Positions 22,665 through 35,942 of a stretch of DNA of 64,000 bases are shown here, in pieces; within the stretch, counting starts at the first letter, position 1; every line of letters begins with the position of its first letter. The translations under genes and the position numbers were made by a program. The DNA lies in NCBI RefSeq assembly GCF_029227915.1, contig NC_079875.1, positions 19,211,001 to 19,275,000 of the forward strand. Direction: 5' to 3'. A model generated the notes under the pieces. The model had not been told where the DNA came from. It saw only the letters and a list, made by a program, of their open reading frames with translations, and ran no database searches. The stretch comes from Hydractinia symbiolongicarpus. Its lineage: Eukaryota > Cnidaria > Hydrozoa > Anthoathecata > Hydractiniidae.

Positions 22665-25600
22665 CTTGCTATCACATCACAATCCGACTGCCATCTTTAC
22701 TGCCCCTCTAAAACACTTAAAGGTTTTTAGATGACAAAAATACTACAGTTTGTTTCATTAAAGACAAACTCGGGCACAAGCCTTCTTACTTAGTTTTATC
22801 AATGTTACAATGACACCGTAAAAAAGCCTGGGACGTGGTTGGTGTTAATTGAATTTCATCTGCAGCTGACTAATCATATCCTTTCTATATTACTTTCACT
22901 TCCATTAAGTTCGACTGTACTTTATTTTAATACACTCTGATTGTCTTATAGAAAGGGAAATTTACCCCGGCAGAAAAGACAAATAGGGGAGATTTACTTT
23001 AACCTGGACCTGAAAGTTAAAACTTAAAGTTAAAGCTCATCGTCTAGATTGCTCAAAATCTTTCCTGAAATTTTCCTCGATGACTTTCATAAAAACGATA
23101 AGAAGATAAAATGTGTTTCGCACAATTTCTATAAAAGAGGATTTTTAACACCTCCTTTCCAAGGCATTTTGCCTAGGGGTCACAAGACCCTGGGGACGAG
23201 GTTGGATTTTTAACTGCACACTTTTTTTTTAAAGAACCTGAAATTTCTAATATATTTTCGACGATAAGCTTCCGACTTTAAACGCGATTTCTGGCCACCT
23301 CCTACTTCAAGGTTAGTAAATTTAACAAAAAGATTGAGAAATTTAATTCTTTTTCGTAGTAGAGGGGGAGACCATCTTAATATCTCAAAGTGATGACGAG
23401 TTATGGCTAATAGACGGCATGACGTCATTCCGACATTGTTGAGACGCCAATTCGTGTACTTCTCACCTCAAAAAGCTTGTCCTCATAAAAAAGAAGGCAG
23501 CCAGAAAAAGTCCACAAAAATCTAAAATTTAATTTAATTTTTAAACCCAATTAGATTTATGATGAATCTGTTAGACAAACTATGTGTATGTAGAAATTTG
23601 TTTGTAAGTAATATGAATTGACAGAACACAGAGCATATCATAAATCTTTATATATAGAAAAAGTAAAGTCTTTTTTTTAAATGGCTCTCTTTTTTTTAGG
23701 TTTTTGACAAAATCTCAGTCTGAATGTTCTTAAAAACCATCATGTATTTTTTTCTTATGTATTTTGTTTTCTTGCTTAAATGAAAATTTTGAAAATTAAC
23801 CATGCAAAATTGTTCAATAATGAAAAGCCCTTGTAGGCTAAAAGATTTCAGAACAAAACTTTTACAATGTTGTACTGTCACTTCAAATGAATAAGTATTA
23901 TCCCATGGTATTATATAGAACTTGCAAAAAGTTTTATGTAGTGCGTGAGATATAGGATAGAACAAACCAACGCGTTACTTTTAGGGCAAAGCGAGAGTCA
24001 TTAGTTTAAGTAGCCCAAAGCGGTAAAAGAACAATAATAAAAAAGACTATCCAAAACTTGCGCGAAAAATAATACGCGCGAAGGTTCTCGTGAGCAAAAG
24101 GAACGGGTCAACACACTTATAAGCAGGTGGTTGTAATATCTAACCATGTAACAATGCACAAACGATAAAAAAGCAATTATTGACTACAGTTGATTTATTA
24201 ACGATCAGAAAATAGAGTTTTCGTAAAAATGTCTTTCGTGCCGGTTTAGTTTATGCAGTTGTATGTATCAACATGGCGTACAATCAATGTTCTTGAGAAT
24301 GTGCGTTTTGTTCTTCGAGGTTGGTGAAATAGGTTGCAAGTTGGGAGTCAATACTGTCCAGTTAGGCGGCAGCAAACTAATGTAGATTAATCGCTGGCTG
24401 ATGGCCGTGAAACAATGATTTGTAATACATTTTAATAGGCTCCACAGTATACCGCTGTGTTATCGGTCTTAAGTAACAAGAAAGCACTGGAAGTGTGTTT
24501 ATAACACAATGATATTCAAATTATACCGGTAGAAGTTATATGCGGATTCAACAGTTGTAGAATACTAAAGGTACGTAAAGCGAGCAGGGATATATGCTCC
24601 ATGCTTTACTTCTCCGAATGATGAACGGAATACAATATGGAAGAATTCTGCTTGTTTAGCATCGTGTTAAACTTTACAAGATGAATAAATAATTATGTCA
24701 TGGTGCTTTTTGTTACCGTAAAGTAAGCGTACTTCTTCCCAAATGTGATCTCCCCAAAATTGCACATGTGCACTAAAATACGAAGAATTTGTTCAGTGAA
24801 TGGTACTAATTTGATATTGTATTATGGAAATAAAACCGTAAACATGAAATCATTTTATTGTTTATCACATCTTGTGGTATGCACATTCCTTTTAGCCATC
24901 ATATTAATCACCATATCCAGTTAAGCATGCAGTTCCTCGCTGTTTTCAACAGAAAGTTTTTTCACCACATCTACAAATTTTTCAACATTTCACTGTATCA
25001 CAAAATACAAAAAACCGTAAAGAAATAACCATAAAATATTCTATAAATTCAGAAAATGCATAGACATTGTACGTGGAAGAATAACAAAAACATCTAAAAG
25101 TTGATATTACGACTCAGAAATCATTACACATCAGTCTTAGTCGAAAACCTTGCCGCATCAATTACATAAAAAGGTGCGCAAATTTAATGCGAAAGTACAT
25201 AATTAAACTTCAAGATAGACTGGGTAGTTTTGAAAATATGTGTGCACGTTAAATGAAGATGAAGTAAAAGTTATTCTCATATAAAAATGCAGCAGAGTTA
25301 AAACAACAAATATTCCCCGCAATAGCTGGTCAAGGTTTCCTTTGATATAACGCCTCGATTTCACAGGGAATATTTGTTGTTGAGGGGAGAAAATTATATA
25401 TCCGGAACTAATAGTTTATGTATCCAATAGTTTATGTACACAGTTCATTCATTATCAATAACATTACACTTGCGCCACACAGCAGCATAGGGTTTGAAGG
25501 AATTACCATATAACAAAATTAATTTCTCAGTTGATTCTTCATTTTGTCACATGGTATAACCTGCAGCTCAACTCTACTTTCAATCCATAATTTATAACGA

Positions 25601-26215
25601 CTGCTCTTAAAATAAACTTAAAATAAATAAAATAACAAACAAAAGTGCATTAAATTAATTTAGAAGGAAAAGAAAATATCGCAATAATACTGTCTCTTAG
25701 AGTTAAAAGTTTTAGTACTACACAATAAATGGAAGCTCATAAAATGCAAGATATATTTGTATATCCAATAATTTATTTCAAAAAAATTGTAAAATCATAT
25801 TAATGAAAAAATATTCCTTCTATATATTATATAAATATATACAAAAATAAAAAAGATACAGATATAATACAAAATAATAAATATTTCAAAATATTGACGT
25901 ATTGAACAAGTACATGTTTTGCATAAGAAATCCAAACTCTCTTTTGTTCTTTTGTAAACAATTTATTAACTTATTATTTTATTTTATTACTGTAGCTAAA
26001 CAACACGCTGTGAGTCAGAAATTTCCAATGAAAACATGCACATGTAAACAAAAAAAGAACTCCCTCCCCCCTCCCGCTCTTATCATTGTGGCTATCTACA
26101 TACATATATATTGCAGTTACTTTTAAATTATTTCATTTTCTTCGCTAATTGCTAATTTCATTTCTTGCTAATAGATACACGTGGTCATTTCATAATTTGC
26201 TTCTCTTTGTTATAT
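22665..26215. other. Long intergenic stretch with few signals
   Basis: No gene supported. Copies of the dispersed CCTGGGGACGAGGTTGG-type phrase occur near 22828 and 23188. A hairpin at 25305-25383 is listed separately. Open frames such as 23210-23428 and 23696-23965 lack splice signals and composition contrast and look random. Confidence 0.4.
25305..25383. repeat. Inverted repeat hairpin
   Basis: Arms CAACAAATATTCCC (about 25305-25318) and GGGAATATTTGTTG (about 25367-25380) enclose about 48 bases. Small palindromic MITE relic or fold-back; no target duplication seen. Confidence 0.5.
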
Positions 26216-26775
26216 TTATTTACAGGCCAGCCTGATCTTCACAGCATCATGATCTGAAAAATAAACGCATTTTACTACAGTTTCAATTTCTGCATGGTCA
26301 AATACATTATTATTAATATAAACGTGATCAAGAAGAGAACCGTCAATATGAGTTGGCTCTTGCACAACCATAGTATAGTTACTTAATACGTCTGCAAGTC
26401 CTGTGCATTCAAACGCTCACATAGGTCATCACAAAAAGATGATAAAGATAAAAAATTTAACCGGTACAAAACTCCTACAGAAATAAGTTCCTCTGGAAAC
26501 GAACTTTGTACTAACGAGAAACCAGGAGTATCATTCTGGTAAATAAAAGGAAAACAACCTCTATAACACACTGCAATGCTTTTAAATTTATCTGCATCAG
26601 AATTGGGAGCAACATCAAACATAGGAAGTTGACGTGTTATTTCTGCCATGTCATGGTCAGGTAACAGCTGGGTTTCAGTTAGACATAATATGTCCGATTC
26701 CTTCAATTCTTCATCATGCTGAATGTCAATAGCATGTCTCGATAAAGATCTGACATTCAACAAAGTGATCACCAA
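26216..26775 (-). pseudogene. Helitron endonuclease/exonuclease/phosphatase domain
   Basis: The frame from 26775 opens with LLNVRSLSRHA and LCLTETQL, the start of an AP-endonuclease-type fold (the E of the TETQ block is a metal ligand). A stop follows near 26383. The frame resumes to end at 26216 with GSLLDHVYI and YFSDHDAVKI, where the SDHD pair holds the catalytic His. The central part is shortened. Such domains sit at the C-terminus of animal Helentron proteins. Confidence 0.75.
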
Positions 26776-26793
26776 AGAACTTTTCTCTAAAGG

Positions 26794-27140
26794 TCAAAAT
26801 AATAATGGTGGTAATATACTTTTCAACCTCAACCTTTCATATTCATCAGATGCATGTTTATCTGCCTTGATTGCCTTTTGCCTAAATTCACCTGTTAAAT
26901 ACAATCCAGCTAAAGATGTGACACGACTCATAGCAACATACATTTGGCATGGATTGAATTGAGTTTGTCTGAATAAATCAAAACTAATGACAGCCTTGGG
27001 TAAACTTATCCCTTGAACTTTAAGGACAGTGCAAGCCCAAGAAAGCATCAGTGGAAACTGAGTTCTTTTGATAACCGTTGATGAAAGGTTTCTTTTTACC
27101 ACATAAATATCGGTGAATGGTCGAAATATTGGGCTTAGCT
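26794..27140 (-). pseudogene. Helitron PIF1-type helicase, C-terminal motifs only
   Basis: WACTVLKVQGISLP near 27010-27050 corresponds to helicase motif V, and QMYVAMSRVTSLAGLYL near 26900-26950 to motif VI. Walker A and B are absent. The phrase FTDIYVVKRNL lies just upstream. It is a fragment of the Helitron helicase, not a host PIF1 gene: an intact host PIF1 would carry motifs I-IV. Confidence 0.78.
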
Positions 27141-27512
27141 TTAAACAGCGTTCAACATTGTACCCAAATTTACCAGTCCACTTGTGGTGGATAAAGGTGT
27201 TTTCCCCTCGCCAGTAGCAACAACTAGTGTGTCATTATCTATTGCATGTGGAATTTTTGAGGTCATCACAGTTTCATTTGCAGCCATTCTGAATAAATCT
27301 AATGGGTTTTCTTCTTCCTGCTCATTAGAATCTATAATATCTTCTGACCCTTTATTAACAATTACTTCCAGTTGTGTATTTTCAGTAAAACGTAATAACT
27401 CTGTCGGTAATGTATTCATATCAATGACAGTATTTTGATAAAAAGGATTATTAATTTTTAAATATTGTAAAACATCCTTTAAAATTTGTGGTCGTACAGG
27501 TTTAAAGTACAC
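27141..27512 (-). pseudogene. Helitron protein, mid-region fragment
   Basis: 123 codons opening with YFKPVRPQILKDVLQYLK and NNPFYQNTVI, a block that precedes the Rep domain in Helentron proteins. It ends where the internal deletion begins. The interval 27513-27825 is a decayed continuation in mixed frames. Confidence 0.6.
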
Positions 27513-27825
27513 ATGGTCTTATGCATTAGTTTACTTTTCAATTTTATTAACACTAACCCGCTGCAGTCAGCTGATCTGAGAAGAGCACCTCATATATTTC
27601 TGTATTTTCTACAGGTTCATTGCATATTGCCCCTTTTAGTTTTGGTGATTGTCCTTTTGGCATTATTGCAACTTTTTTAAACAATAAGCTTTGTGCAATC
27701 AAAACTCGTTCAAGTTTTCTTAATAGTGGATACCCAGAGGGAAATTCAAAAATCTCTAACTTATTTGAAACAGCCTGACATGGTATTTGGGGATTCTTAG
27801 CTTTTATCTTTTTATGGCAAGTTTC

Positions 27826-28188
27826 TCAGACATAACAGTTATCATTATAGCTTGAAACTAGGAAAAATTGGAAACCTTTTAGATCTGTGATATTATACTT
27901 TGATTCATCAAACTTCGAAACAGATCGTTTGTACAAACACCTATTGCATACAACACAAATATAATATGGTCCTTTAATCATTTTCTTGAAATTAAGTATC
28001 CGCCTTTCCTGAACCTCACTGTTTTTATGATCAAATGCTTTACAGAATCGTTCTTTGAATTTCTCACTATTTATTGCATAATTTTCTTTCCTTTTTGACA
28101 ATACATTGTCATGCTCACTCTCGTAATACTCTTTCTGTTTTAATTTTATGTTTTTAGAGTTTAGAATGTTCTGCTTTTTTTTGTTCAT
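27826..28188 (-). pseudogene. Helitron protein, cysteine-motif block
   Basis: 120 codons. A basic KxK-rich start continues the repeat region, followed by the diagnostic GPYYICVVCNRCLYKRSV block (near 27920-27970) with its CxxCxxC-type cysteines. This block is characteristic of Helitron-like proteins just upstream of the mid-region. Confidence 0.65.
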
Positions 28189-28209
28189 TTTAATTATTTC
28201 ACGTTTATC

Positions 28210-30690
28210 TTCATAGAGCTCTTTCTTTTTAATTTTATTTGCTCGTGTTCAACTGCATATTGTTCTTTTCTTTTTAATTTTATTTGCTCGTGTTCAACTG
28301 CATATTGTTCTTTCCTTTTTAATTTTATTTGCTCGTGTTCAACTGCATATTGTTCTTTCCTTTTTAATTTTATTTGCTCGTGTTCAACTGCATAGTGTTC
28401 TTTTCTTTTTAATTTTATTTGCTCGTGTTCAACTGCATATTGTTCTTTCCTTTTTAGTTTTATTTGCTCGTGTTCAACTGCATATTGTTCTTTTCTTTTT
28501 AATTTTATTTGCTCGTGTTCAACTGCATATTGTTCTTTCCTTTTTAGTTTTATTTGCTCGTGTTCAACTGCATATTGTTCTTTCCTTTTTAATTTTATTT
28601 GCTCGTGTTCAACTGCATATTGTTCTTTCCTTTTTAGTTTTATTTGCTCGTGTTCAACTGCATATTGTTCTTTCCTTTTTAATTTTATTTGCTCGTGTTC
28701 AACTGCATATTGTTCTTTCCTTTTTAGTTTTATTTGCTCGTGTTCAACTGCATATTGTTCTTTTCTTTTTAATTTTATTTGCTCGTGTTCAACTGCATAT
28801 TGTTCTTTCCTTTTTAATTTTATTTGCTCGTGTTCAACTGCATATTGTTCTTTCCTTTTTAATTTTATTTGCTCGTGTTCAACTGCATATTGTTCTTTCC
28901 TTTTTAATTTTATTTGCTCGTGTTCAACTGCATATTGTTCTTTCCTTTTTAATTTTATTTGCTCGTGTTCAACTGCATATTGTTCTTTCCTTTTTAATTT
29001 TATTTGCTCGTGTTCAACTGCATATTGTTCATTCCTTTTTGATTTTATTTGCTCGTGTTCAACTGCATATTGTTCTTTCCTTTTTAGTTTTATTTGCTCG
29101 TGTTCAACTGCATATTGTTCTTTCCTTTTTAATTTTATTTGCTCGTGTTCAACTGCATATTGTTCTTTCCTTTTTAGTTTTATTTGCTCGTGTTCAACTG
29201 CATATTGTTCTTTCCTTTTTAATTTTATTTGCTCGTGTTCAACTGCATATTGTTCTTTCCTTTTTAGTTTTATTTGCTCGTGTTCAACTGCATATTGTTC
29301 TTTCCTTTTTAGTTTTATTTGCTCGTGTTCAACTGCATATTGTTCATTCCTTTTTAATTTTATTTGCTCGTGTTCAACTGCATATTGTTCTTTCCTTTTT
29401 AGTTTTATTTGCTCGTGTTCAACTGCATATTGTTCATTCCTTTTTAATTTTATTTGCTCGTGTTCAACTGAATAATGTTATTTTCTTTTTAATTTTATTT
29501 GCTACTGTTCAACTGAATAATGTTCTTTCCTTTTTAATTTAATTTGCTCGTGTTCAACTGCATATTGTTCTTTCCTTTTTAATTTTATTTGCTCGTGTTC
29601 AACTGCATATTGTTCTTTCCTTTTTAATTTTATTTGCTCGTGTTCAACTGCATATTGTTCTTTCCTTTTTAGTTTTATTTGCTCGTGTTCAACTGCATAT
29701 TGTTCATTCCTTTTTAATTTTATTTGCTCGTGTTCAACTGAATAATGTTATTTTCTTTTTAATTTTATTTGCTACTGTTCAACTGAATAATGTTCTTTCC
29801 TTTTTAATTTAATTTGCTCGTGTTCAACTGAATAATGTTCTTTCCTTTTTAATTTTATTTGCTCGTGTTCAACTGCATATTGTTCTTTCCTTTTTAATTT
29901 TATTTGCTCGTGTTCAACTGCATATTGTTCTTTCCTTTTTAGTTTTATTTGCTCGTGTTCAACTGCATATTGTTCTTTCCTTTTTAATTTTATTTGCTCG
30001 TGTTCAACTGCATATTGTTCTTTCCTTTTTAATTTTATTTTCTCGTGTTCAACTGCATATTGTTCTTTCCTTTTTAATTTTATTTGCTCGTGTTCAACTG
30101 CATATTGTTCTTTCCTTTTTAGTTTTATTTGCTCGTGTTCAACTGCATATTGTTCTTTCCTTTTTAATTTTATTTGCTCGTGTTCAACTGCATATTGTTC
30201 TTTCCTTTTTAATTTTATTTGCTCGTGTTCAACTGCATATTGTTCTTTCCTTTTTAATTTTATTTGCTCGTGTTCAACTGCATATTGTTCTTTTCTTTTT
30301 AGTTTTATTTGCTCGTGTTCAACTGCATATTGTTCTTTCCTTTTTAATTTTATTTGCTCGTGTTCAACTGCATATTGTTCTTTCCTTTTTAATTTTATTT
30401 GCTCGTGTTCAACTGCATATTGTTCTTTCCTTTTTAATTTTATTTGCTCGTGTTCAACTGCATATTGTTCTTTTCTTTTTAGTTTTATTTGCTCGTGTTC
30501 AACTGCATATTGTTCTTTCCTTTTTAGTTTTATTTGCTCGTGTTCAACTGCATATTGTTCTTTCCTTTTTAATTTTATTTGCTCGTGTTCAACTGCATAT
30601 TGTTCTTTCCTTTTTAATTTTATTTGCTCGTGTTCAACTGCATATTGTTCTTTCCTTTTTAGTTTTATTTGCTCCTGTTCCGCGGCATAG
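28210..30690 (-). repeat. 45-bp coding minisatellite within the Helitron protein
   Basis: About 55 tandem copies of a 45-base unit that encodes the 15-residue repeat KRKEQYAVEHEQIKL on the minus strand. Copies are highly alike and almost all in frame; common variants are A/G at one site and T/C at another. A few degenerate copies near 29470-29520 and 29745-29830 carry TAA or TAG. One continuous frame of 354 codons runs from 30836 to 29772. The predicted repeat is highly charged and helical, probably a single long alpha-helix or coiled coil. Confidence 0.95.
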
Positions 30691-30873
30691 TATTCCTTAC
30701 TCTGTTTTCGTTTTCTAGATTTAATATTTTCGTTAGTAGCATATTGCTCTCTTAACCTTTGTGTAACTTGCTCCTTTGAATTTTGGTATTTTTCTCTCCT
30801 CTTTTTTATTTTAATAGAAGCAGAAATCTGAGTCAAGTGTTTTTCACTTACATGAACCTTAACAGATTGTAAC

Positions 30874-31375
30874 TCATATTAAAGAGAAGACTTGTTTTGC
30901 TTCGTCAAACAAGAGTCCTTGTTTCAACACAGAATAACCATCTGCAGTAAATGAACCATCATTTCCCCGACTATGGGAGTCAAATATAAAAAAGCAGGAC
31001 TTGTTATATAAAAGTGATGTTGTGAAACCACCTATCATAAACATCATTCCACTACATTCTGTAAAATTTAAAAAATTATTTTGCAATAAAGTTAGTTCAC
31101 CATGTAAATTTTCTAAAAAGGTTATAGATAATTGAGTGCCCTTTATAGAAATTGTGTTTGGAAGTTGATCAAAAAATATCCAAAATATGGACTAAATCCC
31201 AATCAGTCCAGAGTGAAGCTTTGCGAACAGTTGACCAAATGATAGCATGCATGGCATTTGCTACACATTGAGTACCAGCACTTTCGCCAAATTTTTCATT
31301 GCCTGAATGAAAATTTCCTTGAACAGACTTGACAATACTGTAAGCATCGCCTGGGTTAATCTCTGCACGAGACAC
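30874..31375 (-). pseudogene. Helitron-associated cysteine-protease-like domain
   Basis: Two frames. In 31375-31169 the phrase NPGDAYSIVKSVQGNFH leads to GTQCVANAMHAIIW, where the Cys of GTQC is the likely nucleophile. In 31086-30874 GGFTTSLLYNKSCFFIFDSHSRG supplies the DSH pair expected for the catalytic His. This arrangement resembles the C76/OTU-like papain-fold domains seen at the N-terminus of some animal Helitron proteins. The frame break near 31100-31160 leaves it non-functional as read. Confidence 0.55.
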
Positions 31376-31460
31376 CTTGGGAGTTATTATACTAAATTGT
31401 GAAAATATAAACGAGAGGGTAGTTAGCTAGCTATATAAACTGTAGCCTATGGTGACAGAC

Positions 31461-31812
31461 AGTGGCGCCGTAGATTAGTGTTTATAGCTCTCGTACTCTG
31501 TGCGGGAGACAGGGTTTCGATTCCTCTTGACAGCGCTTCAACATGGGCGAGTGAATGTTATCATAGCCCCGTGTTAACCCACGCCATGTGAGGGAAATTG
31601 GGGAGATGGCACCACACTATGTGGGCCGTTGGATGTTGCCGGGAGTTGTCTAGTAGAGCACGGGCCCTAATTAGGTTTGCTTAGCTCAAAATGAGCATTA
31701 AATACTCTAGGACTCCCCATCTAAGCCATGGCCCCTCTTGGAAATAATAGACAGGGTATATCCATCGGTATTAGTGAGGCTAGCCATGCAAAACATGCAC
31801 ATCTATCTATCT
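31461..31812 (+). mobile_element. tRNA-derived SINE
   Basis: The head from about 31461 has a tRNA-like pol III promoter. An A-box-like TAGATTAGTGTTTATAGCTC precedes a B box GGGTTTCGATTCC at about 31512-31524. A GC-richer body of about 270 bases follows. The tail ends in the simple repeat ATCTATCTATCT (about 31799-31812), typical of SINE 3' ends. No open frame. It inserted next to the Helitron 5' end. Confidence 0.72.
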
Positions 31813-32996
31813 AAAAACCTGCTGAAATAACACAAGGGTATAAACAATGTAAGCTTCCACAATCTTTTTTTTTATCAAGTTTCAGTTATATAGTTTTAAT
31901 ATGTATTTTTATTCAACATGTATTTTTATTCAATATGTTCTTTCATTCAATAAGTAATCAGTAATTTTCTTTGGTCAGTTTGGAGCAAACTGACAGGAAG
32001 GAAAAGACCTTGTGCCCCCCACCTGAAACACAACGAAATTCAAAAGACCCCTGGCAAAAGAAAGGGGTTTAAGAAAGTCGCTTAGCAAGACACAATACAG
32101 AGAATATCTTAAACGTTGATAGAACTGAAATTTAAGCAGTTGAATAATTATACTAACCCAATCAAATATTTTTCTTTGCTTTAAAAAAATAACTTCTCTT
32201 CGCAGCGTGGTGAACAAGCTGGAATATAATCAATATGGCGCGCTTGAACACGGTCACTCGAAAAACAACGACTGACTCCTGGAGCTCGGTTAAGTCATAG
32301 TTGAGTATATTCCGCCTCATTACAAAAAATAACTGAAAATAAAAAATTTGAAGGAGTATCTAGCATTGCTCATCAAATAATAAAAAAATAACAATATGTG
32401 TGATCAAATTTGTAACGCAGTCTTCATTCTTTCCCAATTTCACGAACATTAAGATACGCACAAAACCGGCGTAGAGCTAGGACGCGGGGCCAGGTCGGTT
32501 AAAAAATCTGTCGAAGAAGAAGAAGGAGAAGAAGAAGGAGGGGAAGAAAAAGACCGTCCGTTTTAATAAGATCTCGGATGTAATCCGAAATCTTATAAAT
32601 AATCTTCATGAAATTCTTCCATAGTGCCGATTTTGTAAAAATATAAACCAAAAAATTTTACATTGTTTTCACTGATTAAAATTAAAGAAATAGAAAGAAA
32701 TAGAAAGAAATAGAAAGAAATAGAAAGAAATAGAAAGAAATAGAAAGAAATAGAAAGAATAAAAAGAAATTGAAATTTCTTTTTATCAAGGCAATATGTA
32801 AGTAACCATTTTGTAACTGTTTTGTGAATTGATTCTCTCAATGAAATTTTTTTTTGTTTTTAATTAAAAACTAGATAAAAATAAAATAAAAATAAAAGCT
32901 TGGTGTTGTGAGGGAAGCAATGAAAACACACACGACTCCTGAATATCAGAAAGGGAACAAATCACGTGGCGTATAGAAACTTGAAACCACAAACCA
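31813..32996. other. Intergenic DNA with purine-rich simple repeats
   Basis: A GAAGAAGGAGAAG-type tract lies at about 32510-32555. A 10-bp tandem repeat, unit AAAGAAATAG, runs for about eight copies at 32683-32762. No gene supported. Confidence 0.5.
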
Positions 32997-33186
32997 GATA
33001 TCGTAATTCTTAAATTTTATATTTAGAGAATTAGCACCTTGGTATTTTTCAGGCAAATGAAAATGTCCAGTGATATCACTGAAAAATGTGTTTTTGACTG
33101 AGAAAAATCACTGGACATTTTCAGTTCCCTGAAAAATACCAAGATGGTAACTCTCTGAATATAAAATTTAAGAATTAGGATATCAT
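32997..33186. repeat. 190-bp fold-back element
   Basis: Two arms of about 78 bases (32997-33074 and 33106-33186) are near-perfect inverted copies, ending in GATATCGTAATTC and its complement, around a loop of about 30 bases. A snapback MITE or hairpin RNA source. Confidence 0.8.
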
Positions 33187-34275
33187 CCTTTTTGTCAAGC
33201 TTATATTTTGGAATTTTAAATTATTTTTTAACCAAATATAATCTATGATAGCGGCTTAAAATGTGACCCAAATAAGCAAGAACATTCCAAGAAAGGTTTA
33301 AAGTCCAACTTTCCCCACCAAGTCAAATTAGTATCCTAATTCTAAAATCACAAATGTGTAAAATGTAAGTTATACATATTTCCAAAACTACTGGAAAAAA
33401 TAAACTACTATTTTAAAACCACTCTCAGTAAGTCTGGCTAATGTTATTTTCACAGATGCTGTTTAAAAACAGACTATTTAAAATCAGAATATTTTATACA
33501 GTATTTTATATATTAAGTGCGACGCGCTAAAATTATTTCTTGCGAAATATCTTTGCTTTTTAGGTACTAAACTATTCCCAGCGCTTTTAGTTTTTCCCTC
33601 TATCACGACGGTGATCGTCGAGAAAATCCTCACAACGAAGTTGTTAAGTTGCCAGCTATTTTTTGTGATAAATTTTACGACGAGCTATCAAAAGAGCTAA
33701 ATGAAAACCTACGTAACGGGCCGATGTGATAGTTACTGCGAAGTTAAGGGAATAAGTTCGTGTTGGAGTGTTTATATTATAGCCTCTAAGTGTGACATCG
33801 TCAAAAATTTAGAGGAAAGAACAATGGACAGCGCTTCAAAATTTTTACAGTTAATCGCCCCCACGCGCTCAGCTAACAGCTGTTAGTAAAAATAATCGTG
33901 TACATTCTATAAAAAAGTCACACTTACCGTAAACCTTTAAAATGTTGAAAAAAAATTATTTGTACTTCCTGAAAATATTTTCCTGACAAAAAACTTTGTT
34001 TATACTCTTAATGCTTATGCTTTATGTTGTTCAAGTATCATCTTAAAACTCAAACTCTCCACCATTGCTGTTTTTTCATTATTTAATCCTATTAATGTAT
34101 AACACACAAAAGACACGATGGTTATCCTTAGAAACGAGATGGATACGTTAAATGCAATATGTTTGTGCAAGGTTTTGCTTTCAATAAGGTTTTATGTTCA
34201 AGATTAAGATACCAGGTGCGATCTTCTGTCAGTCATATGACAGAGTTGCAAAAGATTAACCTGTTATCGTCTATT
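33187..34275. other. Intergenic DNA, nothing recognised
   Basis: AT-rich; no supported genes or repeats. Confidence 0.4.
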
Positions 34276-35022
34276 TTAACCCTATTCGGTCCGGGGGGGG
34301 CGGATTCCGCCCCCCCTGACGGTTTTTTTTTAATAACTCCTGATTGCTTTGTTATATGGCTATGATACTTACTGAGTTTCAACATTTATCTATTAGACAC
34401 CTGCATGCTAATTTTTTAGGTCCCATACCTTTCAGAGGCTTTGATATTGGCCATTACTCGAAACTACCCCTAAAAATCTCTATGAAATCCTTATAATGGG
34501 GAAAATATAATAACTCCTGTTAGAATTATCCTTAGATCTTGAAACTTGCAACACAACTTTATTTCATCAAGAAGAATCATTTTGAATAATTTGAACACGT
34601 GACTAATCCGATTTCCCGATTTTGTCGGATTTCACCCGAAAATCGGAAAAAACGGATTTTCGGGCAATTTTTGGCAATTTTTTATGCGATCCATGTAAAA
34701 ACCGGAAGATATGTTAAATAACTTTTATTTAGCTTTCAGAAACTTTAAACAGAATGTAAAAATTCGCTCTAGAACGAAAGTAATTATATTTTAAGCAGAT
34801 AGTGGCATTTTTGACAATTTTCAAGCTTCTGATGACGTCACAACAAAATGTGCTGACGCAAGCAAAAGTTTATTGGCGCCATTTTGTTCCTTTTATGACG
34901 TACTATAAGTGTGCCAAGTTTGATTCAATTTGAACAATCCTATGAAAAGTTATTGAGGGGGGGCGGAATCCGCCCCCCCCGGTCATAGTATGTTCGAAAA
35001 ACCCCGGACCGAATAGGGTTAA
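34276..35022. mobile_element. piggyBac-type MITE with TTAA target sites
   Basis: Inverted ends CCCTATTCGGTCCGGGG (34280-34296) and its exact complement (35002-35018) are flanked by TTAA at 34276-34279 and 35019-35022. TTAA plus CCC-initial ends is the signature of piggyBac. Next to each end lies a second palindrome built on GGGGCGGATTCCGCCCC. The 700-base interior has no transposase, so movement would need a partner element. Confidence 0.88.
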
Positions 35023-35123
35023 GGAGAAAAAAACACGGGTAAATACATCTTTCAAGACAGCATAACAAATCTATATTATAATACCCGTATACGTCTTAAC
35101 AAATCTATATTATAATACCCGTA

Positions 35124-35942
<819 letters not shown>

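Larger units (their letters stand above)
26216..31390 (-). mobile_element. Helitron-like (Helentron-type) element, internally deleted
   Basis: Reading along the minus strand, five domains of one large protein appear in order: a cysteine-protease-like head, a long 15-residue repeat region, a Cys-rich motif block, a mid-region, the helicase C-terminal motifs and a terminal endonuclease/exonuclease/phosphatase domain. The Rep HUH motif and helicase motifs I-IV are missing: the sequence passes from the mid-region near 27150 to motif V-VI within about 100 bases. It is therefore non-autonomous. The same protein family appears at 1570-3054. The exact 5' and 3' ends were not located. Confidence 0.82.

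Noticed and set aside
26794-27102. Host PIF1 helicase gene
   Set aside because: Only motifs V-VI are present, flanked by other Helitron domains in order.
29039-29542. Plus-strand frame with repeated VQLHIVLSFLVLFAR hydrophobic segments
   Set aside because: Antisense shadow of the Helitron 45-bp repeat; the minus-strand reading fits the Helitron protein.
28210-30690. CRISPR-like array because of regular 45-bp repeats
   Set aside because: There are no unique spacers; the unit is purely tandem, in coding frame and in an animal genome.
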